Source of the DNA: ZC4RG17 sp036380875
GTDB taxonomy: Bacteria > Actinomycetota > Acidimicrobiia > Spongiisociales > ZC4RG35
Direction: 5' to 3'
Assembly (NCBI GenBank): GCA_036380875.1
Contig: DASVDX010000028.1
Span: 1 to 64,000, forward strand
Length of the DNA stretch: 64,000 nucleotides
Shown: piece by piece, positions 58,716 to 64,000 of the stretch
Numbering within the stretch: the stretch's first letter is position 1
Layout of the letters: every line of letters starts with the position of its first letter
Notes under the pieces: model-generated
The model's database searches: none
What the model saw: the letters and a program-made list of their open reading frames with translations, nothing else
What the model was told of the DNA's origin: nothing
Program-made: the position numbers and the translations under genes

Positions 58716-60680
58716 CTAGATCACCCTTTCCGATCCGCCGTCGATGGGAATCTGCGCTCCGGTCGTGGCTGCAAAGCGTTCGGAGAGGAGATCGCCGACC
58801 ACCCCTGCCACCGTCGCCGAGGTGACTTCCACCGACAGAAGGTTGCGGCGCTTGTACTCGTCCACCGTCAGGCCGTATTTGCTGGCCCGCTCGGCGAGCA
58901 GTTCCGGAGTCCACAGGCCGGTGTCGAAAACCGCATCGGGATGGACGATGTTCACCCGGATCCCGTCCTCCGCCCACTCCAGCGCGGTAACCCGGGCGAG
59001 CTGTGTGAGAGCCGCCTTCGACGCCGAGTAGGCAGCGGCTCCTTTGCCGGGGGCGAGGACGTTCCGCGAAGCGATCACCACCACCGACGGGTGGGCCGGG
59101 GAGACGGTGAGCAACGGATGCAAGCGAGCGAGCAGGTGGGCAGCTGAATCCACGTTGACCGCGTGAACGCGCCGCCACTCGTCCGGATCCAGCTCAGCGA
59201 CAGGGCGGGTGCTGCCGAAGATCCCCGCGGCGAGCACCGCCATGTCGACACCTCCGAATCGCTCCACCCCGGTGGAGAGAGCCTCGGCCACGGCGTCCGA
59301 GTCGGTGACGTCGGCGCTCACTCCCAGCCAGGCGGGGTCTTGGAATGTCCCGGTGACGTCGGCAGAGATGTCGATGCCGATCACGGCGGCACCGCGGGAT
59401 AGGAGCTCAGCGGCGCAGGCTCGCCCGATCCCCGAGGCGGCGCCGGTGACGACCGCCACTCGGCCCGCCATCGGGGGTGGGCTCCCGGCCCGGCGTAGCT
59501 TCGCCTGCTCGAGGTCCCAGTACTCGACGTCGAACAGCTCCCCTTCGCCCAACGCCACATACCCGCCGAAATGGTCCTCGGCCCTTTCGAGCACCGGGAT
59601 CGTGTGGTGGTAGATGTCGGCGGCTATGTCGGCGTCGGCGGGACGGCGACCGACGGTGAGCATCCCCAGCCGAGGATCGAGCACTACTCGAGGGGCGGGA
59701 TCGAGCATCGTGAGCGCGAAGTCGGAGCGGCTCTTGTTGCGCTCGAAGTAGGCCTGGTACTCGGACACGAATGAATCCACGTCGGTGCCGACCAATGGGG
59801 TGCGCTTGGTGCGAATGATGTGGTCGGGCGTCAGCGGTCCGCGGTTGGCGAGGGATTCCAGATCGGGTCGGGCGACGAACCGGGCCACCGCAGGATCGCG
59901 GTGACGGCTGACGATCATCGGCGCACCGGCAGCGTCGGAGATCTGGCGCCGCAGCTGGGCCAACTCCACGGGATCGACGTCCTCCAGCTCCGCGTCGGCG
60001 GAGGCCGCCAGCGGGGCGTGGCGGTCGAGATACTCCTCGGCCCGGGTTATCAGATCGACGTGGCGGGCGTAGGCCTCCCTGGTCGTGTCCCCGAAGGTGA
60101 AGAGCCCGTGGTTCATCAACACCATGCCGGACGTGTCGGAGCGACCCTGCTCGGGCCACATCTGGGCCACGACCCGGGCGAGGTCGAAGCCTGGCATGAC
60201 GTACGGCACGATCACCACGTCGTCGCCCAGTGCTTCCCTTACCCGGGCTTCGCCATCGGCCAGGTTCGTGAGCGTCACGATGACATCGGCGTGGCTGTGG
60301 AGTACGGCCCGATGGGGGAGAATCGCGTGGAGCAGCGATTCCACCGACGGCTGCGGAGCCGACGGATCGAGTCGAGCGGCCGACAACGATGCCATCATGT
60401 CGGGGTCTGAGAGGGCCTCCAGCTCCAGCAAGCGCCGCAGCCGGGCGAGTGGCAGAGGGGCGAACCCGGCGGCTTCGATCGTGCCGAGGTCCCAGCCGCT
60501 CCCCTTCACGTACAAGGCCTCGACTTCATCGCCTGTCACGTCGACCCACGGGGCCTTCACCGATGTGTTCCCGCCCCCGTGGAGAACGAGGAAGGGGTCA
60601 CTGCCGATCAGCCGCGACCCGTAGACGCACTCGTCCAGCGGGTCGTCGAAAGTCAGCGAAGGATCCCATCTGTCCTGCAT
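58716..60680 (-). CDS. Bifunctional class II aldolase / short-chain dehydrogenase
   Basis: A 654-residue fusion. The N-terminal class II aldolase domain shows HGGGNTSVK near residue 37, the zinc-type histidines HSHAD and NHGLFTFGD. The C-terminal 230 residues form an SDR with VTGAASGIGRACAAELLSRG, NAG-like AAGIFGS and catalytic YSASKAALTQLA. Similar fusions are the rhamnulose-phosphate aldolase/lactaldehyde dehydrogenase type. Here the operon also carries a deaminase and a phosphorylase, so a nucleoside-derived sugar phosphate is a likely substrate. ATG at 60680 follows GAGGAG; the longer reading to 60857 is antisense-like extension. Confidence 0.9.
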   Translation of the reverse strand: MQDRWDPSLTFDDPLDECVYGSRLIGSDPFLVLHGGGNTSVKAPWVDVTGDEVEALYVKGSGWDLGTIEAAGFAPLPLARLRRLLELEALSDPDMMASLSAARLDPSAPQPSVESLLHAILPHRAVLHSHADVIVTLTNLADGEARVREALGDDVVIVPYVMPGFDLARVVAQMWPEQGRSDTSGMVLMNHGLFTFGDTTREAYARHVDLITRAEEYLDRHAPLAASADAELEDVDPVELAQLRRQISDAAGAPMIVSRHRDPAVARFVARPDLESLANRGPLTPDHIIRTKRTPLVGTDVDSFVSEYQAYFERNKSRSDFALTMLDPAPRVVLDPRLGMLTVGRRPADADIAADIYHHTIPVLERAEDHFGGYVALGEGELFDVEYWDLEQAKLRRAGSPPPMAGRVAVVTGAASGIGRACAAELLSRGAAVIGIDISADVTGTFQDPAWLGVSADVTDSDAVAEALSTGVERFGGVDMAVLAAGIFGSTRPVAELDPDEWRRVHAVNVDSAAHLLARLHPLLTVSPAHPSVVVIASRNVLAPGKGAAAYSASKAALTQLARVTALEWAEDGIRVNIVHPDAVFDTGLWTPELLAERASKYGLTVDEYKRRNLLSVEVTSATVAGVVGDLLSERFAATTGAQIPIDGGSERVI

Positions 60681-60693
60681 GCAACTCCTCTCG

Positions 60694-61461
60694 TCAATAC
60701 GGGGTGTCGCCGGCGTCGACGTTGATGGCCTGGCCGCGGATGATCGTGGCGTCGTCGGAGAGCAGAAAGGCGATGACCGCCGCCACCTCCTCTGGCCGCA
60801 CTCGGCGCCCGAGTTGTGCAGGCCCCATGCCCGAGAGCAGCTCGTCCGCGTCGACACCGAGGCGCGGCGACAGCCACTCGGCCACGCCGGTCAGCATCGG
60901 GGTGTCGACGCCGCCCGGGCACACGGCATTGACATTGATCCCCTCTTTTGCCCATTCCATGGCGAGTGAACGGGTCATCGAGATGACCGCCGCCTTCGAG
61001 GCGTTGTAGGCGGCCATGTTGGCGTAACCGACCTTGCCGCAGTTGGAGGCGACGTTGACGATGGCGCCTCCCCCCGACTTCCGGAGGTGCTCCCCGACCG
61101 CCCGGCAAGTGATGAACGTGCCGGTGACGTTCACCTCCAATTCCCGCTCCCATTGCTCCGGACTGAGATCCCAGGCGGTGTCGAGGTGGACGATGCCGGC
61201 GTTGCTCACCGCTCCGTCGAGCCTTCCGAAGTGGGCGACGGTGTGTTCGACCGCTGATGTCACCGACTCTGCGTCGGTGACATCGCATTGCAGGCCGATG
61301 GCGTTGCTGCCGATCTCGGAGGCAGCGCGCTGGGCCGCCTCACCATTCAGATCGGCCAGAGCCACCGAGGCGCCCCTGTCGACGAGGACGTGCCCCGTTG
61401 CCGCTCCGATCCCGCCTCCGCCACCGGTGACGAGGTACACCCGGTCGTCGAGCATCACCAT
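60694..61461 (-). CDS. SDR-family oxidoreductase
   Basis: A 255-residue NAD(P)-dependent short-chain dehydrogenase. The cofactor loop VTGGGGGIGAATGHVL, the ADLNGE segment favouring NAD, the NAGIVHL strand, and catalytic YNASKAAVISM are present; the C-terminus ends AINVDAGDTPY. ATG at 61461 overlaps the previous gene by 7 bp; an ATG two codons later is also possible. It is fully coupled within the operon. Which hydroxyl it oxidises is not known. Confidence 0.9.
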   Translation of the reverse strand: MVMLDDRVYLVTGGGGGIGAATGHVLVDRGASVALADLNGEAAQRAASEIGSNAIGLQCDVTDAESVTSAVEHTVAHFGRLDGAVSNAGIVHLDTAWDLSPEQWERELEVNVTGTFITCRAVGEHLRKSGGGAIVNVASNCGKVGYANMAAYNASKAAVISMTRSLAMEWAKEGINVNAVCPGGVDTPMLTGVAEWLSPRLGVDADELLSGMGPAQLGRRVRPEEVAAVIAFLLSDDATIIRGQAINVDAGDTPY

Positions 61462-62198
61462 GTCGGATGCGTGGAGACGCCGCCGTCCACCACCAGGTCG
61501 ATGCCGGTGATCCACCGGGCGAGGTCGGATGCGAGAAAGACGCAGGCGTCGCCGACGTCTTCGGGCGTGCCGAGCCGTTGGAGCGGAGCGGCGGCCTTCC
61601 AACGTGCCACACCTTCCGGCCATGCTGCATCGAGGCCGGGGCGGTCGATCAGGCCCGGGGAGACGGTGTTGACGCGGATCCCACGTCGGCCCCACTCGAG
61701 GGCGGCGGCGCGGGCATGCATGATCAGTGCTGCCTTCGACACGGCATAGTGGCCGTGGGCGGGGGCGGGCTTTCGGCCTTCGATCGAGGCGATGTGCGTG
61801 ATCCACCCGCCTCCCGTCATGTGTGCGGCGGCGGCCTGGCTGAGTCGATGGGCGGCAGTGACGTTCGTTTCGAGCATTGTCCGCCATGACTCTTCGTCGA
61901 GATCTGCCAGTTCGGCTAGGGGTTGGATGCCGGCGTTGTTGACCAACCCCGTGATCTTCCCCGCCTTCTCCACGACCTGTGTCACGAGGTGGGCATCGGG
62001 ATCGGTGATGTCGCCGGCGACGACGAACGAGCCGGGCAATTCCTCCGCCAGTGCCTCGGCCTCGTCGGGCCGGGTCCGGTGGTGGATGGCGACCGTGGCC
62101 CCGGCGGCGTGGAAGCGGCGGGCGATACCCTGTCCTATCCCACCGGTGGCGCCCGTGACGAGCACCACCTGCCCGGTGAGGTCGATCGTGATGCTCAT
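61455..62198 (-). CDS. SDR-family oxidoreductase
   Basis: A 247-residue short-chain dehydrogenase paralogous to its neighbour. VTGATGGIGQGIARRFHAAG, the basic IHHRTRP after strand 2 that favours NADP, LVNNAGIQPLAELADLDEE, and catalytic YAVSKAALIMHARA are visible. It ends LVVDGGVSTHPTW. ATG at 62198 overlaps the deaminase stop by 4 bp. The two adjacent SDRs have different cofactor-loop residues, so they may catalyse separate oxidations in one pathway. Confidence 0.9.
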   Translation of the reverse strand: MSITIDLTGQVVLVTGATGGIGQGIARRFHAAGATVAIHHRTRPDEAEALAEELPGSFVVAGDITDPDAHLVTQVVEKAGKITGLVNNAGIQPLAELADLDEESWRTMLETNVTAAHRLSQAAAAHMTGGGWITHIASIEGRKPAPAHGHYAVSKAALIMHARAAALEWGRRGIRVNTVSPGLIDRPGLDAAWPEGVARWKAAAPLQRLGTPEDVGDACVFLASDLARWITGIDLVVDGGVSTHPTW

Positions 62199-63541
62199 GC
62201 CTCGGCCGCCAGTCGGGCAGCCCTCGTCGCCACCTCCCGACGGGCCGCTTCGAGGTCGACCGTCGTCGGCTGCCCGTCGGTGACGACCTGGCGGCCTTCC
62301 ACCCACACCGATCGGACCAGTGCGGGCGTCCCGGAGTAGACGACGTGGGTGATGAGATCGGCCGGCTCGAGAACGGGCCCGAGCGGAGAGATGTCGATGT
62401 TGATCATGTCGGCGCGCGCTCCCGGGGTGAGACGGCCCAGGTCCGGCCTCCCCAACACGTCGCCCGCCTCCCGGGTCGCCATGGTGAGCACGTCGGCGGG
62501 CGTCATCGCCCCGGCATCACCGCTGCGCAGCCTGGCGTAGCGCAGGGCGGCTCGCATCTCCTCGAACAGGTCGAGGCGATCGTGCGACGACGGGCCGTCG
62601 GTGGCGACACCCACGGGGATCCCGGCGGCGCGCATGTCAGTGACCGGAGCTATCCCCGAAGCGTGTTTGCCGTTCGACATCGGGCAATGGGCCACACCCA
62701 CCTCGTGGCGGGCGAACACGGCGATGTCTTCGTCTGTGAGCCACACGCAATGGGCTGCGACCACCCGGCATTCGAGCATCCCCAACCACTCGAGGTAGGC
62801 GGGCACGGTCATGCCGTACTTCTCGGCTATCCCGTCGCCCTCCCTCGGTCCCTCGGCTACATGGATCTGGATGTGGAGGGATCTCCGACGTCCCAGTTCT
62901 GTGACCGCCCGCAGGGCTTCCTCGGGGAGGGAGTAGGCGGCGTGAGGGCCGAGCCCGATCGAGATGAGGTCGTGGTTCGCGTACCGGTCGGCGAGCGTCT
63001 CCATGTCCTCGATCTGCTTCTCCCATGGCCCGAACCGGGAGAGGTCGGCGCCGATGAGGACCGGTGCGGTGACTATCCCTCTCAACCCGGCGGCGGCCGC
63101 AGCCTCTGCCGCTTGCTGGGCGAAGAAGTAGTGCTCATGGGAGGTCGTGATGCCATTGCGGAGCAATTCGGCCGCACCCAGGGTCATGCCCCACCACACG
63201 TCTTCGGGAGTCAGGCGCCCCTCCCGCGGCCACATAACCTCGGTGAGCCATCGGTCGACGGGCAGCCCTTCGCCCGCGCCTCGCAAAAGGACCATCGGGC
63301 TGTGGGCATGGGTGTTCACGAAACCCGGCATCAGCAGGCCCGAAATGCGCTCAACAGGGCCGTCGTACGCCGGAGCTTCGACTTCGGCGCCCGCCCAGAC
63401 GACCCGACCCTCATCGATGTCGACGACTCCCGGGGAGACCACCTCGGGGTCGCCGGCCATGGTGATCAGATGCTCGACTACGAAGCGGATCAGGGCCGGG
63501 CCTCCGTTGCAAGAGCCATGGAGCGGGATGCTACTCTCCAC
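62195..63541 (-). CDS. Amidohydrolase, MTA/SAH deaminase-like
   Basis: A 448-residue metal-dependent deaminase close to the methylthioadenosine/S-adenosylhomocysteine deaminase group (MtaD, TrzA/AtzB-like). Metal site PGFVNTHAHSPM near residue 75, IQIHVAEGPREGDG, VAAHCVWLTDEDI, and VATDGPSSHDRLDLFEEMR are visible. The family usually reads TDGxxSNN; here SNN is SSH. The GTG at 63541 is the first start, but the conserved part begins about 16 residues later (LIRFVVEHLITMAG), so the true start may be further in. First gene of the operon. It may deaminate adenosine-type nucleosides before phosphorolysis. Confidence 0.88.
   Translation of the reverse strand: MESSIPLHGSCNGGPALIRFVVEHLITMAGDPEVVSPGVVDIDEGRVVWAGAEVEAPAYDGPVERISGLLMPGFVNTHAHSPMVLLRGAGEGLPVDRWLTEVMWPREGRLTPEDVWWGMTLGAAELLRNGITTSHEHYFFAQQAAEAAAAAGLRGIVTAPVLIGADLSRFGPWEKQIEDMETLADRYANHDLISIGLGPHAAYSLPEEALRAVTELGRRRSLHIQIHVAEGPREGDGIAEKYGMTVPAYLEWLGMLECRVVAAHCVWLTDEDIAVFARHEVGVAHCPMSNGKHASGIAPVTDMRAAGIPVGVATDGPSSHDRLDLFEEMRAALRYARLRSGDAGAMTPADVLTMATREAGDVLGRPDLGRLTPGARADMINIDISPLGPVLEPADLITHVVYSGTPALVRSVWVEGRQVVTDGQPTTVDLEAARREVATRAARLAAEA
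63507..63537 (+). promoter_or_regulatory. Possible promoter toward the BMP gene
   Basis: An extended -10 TGC-TACTCT (63529-63537) with TTGCAA 19 bp upstream (63507-63512) could drive the rightward gene at 63619. The expected start point, near 63544, is immediately before the palindrome at 63545. The spacing is longer than ideal. Confidence 0.35.
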
Positions 63542-63544
63542 GGC

Positions 63545-63561
63545 CAGTTGTCAGACAACTG
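63545..63561. promoter_or_regulatory. 17-bp operator-like palindrome, GntR/FadR-type
   Basis: A perfect inverted repeat CAGTTGTC-A-GACAACTG sits in the gap between the catabolic operon and the divergent binding-protein gene. Its core TTGTCAGACAA fits the TNGTNNNACNA pattern of GntR/FadR-family operators. A repressor bound there could control both directions. No such regulator is encoded inside the window. Confidence 0.65.
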
Positions 63562-63618
63562 AAACCGGGCCCGGCGAGTTGCGCTCCACGCCGCGACCCA
63601 CGACACCACGGAGGCGAC

Positions 63619-64000
63619 ATGAGAGGCAAGAGATGGTGGGCGTTGCTGGCAGCACTCTTGTTGCTGCTGGCGGCGTGTGGCGGGGGCAGCACCGAGGAAA
63701 CGAGTGCTCCCGAGACGACGCAAGCCCCTTCGGACACCACGGGGGACACCTCCACCGACACCACTGAGGCGCCGGCTGACACGACGGGCGACACCCAGGC
63801 CGAAGACGGCGAAGGCCCGCACTTCATCTACATCACTCCCAACCCGATCGGCGAGAACGAGTTCCTCCAGATGGGCGAAACGGGCACGCAGGCGGCGGCC
63901 GAGAGTCTGGGCGGCACCGCCGAGACCTTCGAGTCGACCGACCCCTCCACCAGCCGGGCCAACATCGAGGCGGCGGTGGAGGCGGCGCCGGACATCATCG
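63619..64000 (+). CDS. BMP-family ABC substrate-binding lipoprotein (partial)
   Basis: The first 127 residues of an exported lipoprotein that continues beyond the window. The signal peptide ends at lipobox LAAC near residue 20, followed by a 45-residue Thr/Asp-rich linker. The mature start FIYITPNPIGENEFLQMG and the TFESTDPSTSRANIEAAV stretch match basic-membrane-protein-type binding proteins, a group that includes nucleoside-binding PnrA/BmpA. ATG at 63619 follows GGAGGCG. Divergent from the deaminase operon across 77 bp that hold the palindrome. It would deliver its ligand, plausibly a nucleoside, to an ABC permease. Confidence 0.85.
   Translation, partial: MRGKRWWALLAALLLLLAACGGGSTEETSAPETTQAPSDTTGDTSTDTTEAPADTTGDTQAEDGEGPHFIYITPNPIGENEFLQMGETGTQAAAESLGGTAETFESTDPSTSRANIEAAVEAAPDII

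Overview
The window is a densely packed, high-GC bacterial chromosome segment. About 67 protein genes are separated by short gaps, with many ATGA/GTGA stop-start overlaps and frequent GTG starts. The gene set points to an actinobacterium, most likely of the Acidimicrobiia type. Evidence includes LigB- and LigC-like ATP-dependent ligases, a TIGR03085-type DinB-like protein, a small WYYC actinobacterial protein, and secreted proteins with Cys-containing SLH-like repeats ending in (V)TRgqMAaFL. That placement is an inference from gene content. I found no tRNA, rRNA, CRISPR array, transposase, integrase or phage gene.

Layout. 0-7 kb: an ABC-2 exporter followed by a NarL-type two-component system, facing a four-gene operon of two further ATPase/permease pairs. 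7-13 kb: a LigC-like DNA ligase, a YihY membrane protein, and a molybdenum hydroxylase whose [2Fe-2S] and Mo subunits are fused; its FAD subunit carries a probable extra [4Fe-4S] cluster. 13-20 kb: a Pro-rich membrane protein, a stand-alone cyclic-nucleotide-type domain, glgC and glgX for glycogen, and an orphan MalK-like ATPase. 20-30 kb: a coiled-coil lytic transglycosylase, a zinc protease, msrA, two tandem S41 protease lipoproteins, an amidohydrolase, maf, dus and small enzymes. 30-36 kb: hutF and hutU, joined by a 7-bp tandem repeat, then a DrrA-type ABC exporter. 36-39 kb: a flavin oxidase, a nitroreductase and a secreted metzincin-like protease with three SLH-like repeats. 38.9-39.8 kb: a small, visibly less GC-rich island of two overlapping genes, one HEPN-like. 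40-49 kb: LigB-like ligase, deoD, a methyltransferase, a HAD protein, azlCD, a membrane protein plus winged-helix regulator, an AhpD-like protein, an EVE protein, lhgO and a Bcr-type exporter. 49.8-53 kb: a structured leader before a second SLH-like protein with a transglycosylase domain, then an ECF sigma/anti-sigma pair. 53-58 kb: an O-antigen-ligase/TPR protein, a dienelactone hydrolase and a DUF5671 membrane protein. 58-64 kb: a tightly coupled five-gene catabolic operon (deaminase, two SDRs, aldolase-SDR fusion, nucleoside phosphorylase), divergent from a BMP-type substrate-binding lipoprotein that runs off the end.

The strongest candidates for something new are three. First is the 58-64 kb cluster, which reads as a nucleoside or 5'-deoxynucleoside scavenging pathway with a GntR/FadR-like operator in its divergent promoter. 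Second is the fused PaoABC-like molybdoenzyme. Third is the HEPN-like two-gene island with a palindrome directly before its first start codon. Two secreted proteins built on the same SLH-like repeat suggest a common cell-surface attachment system.
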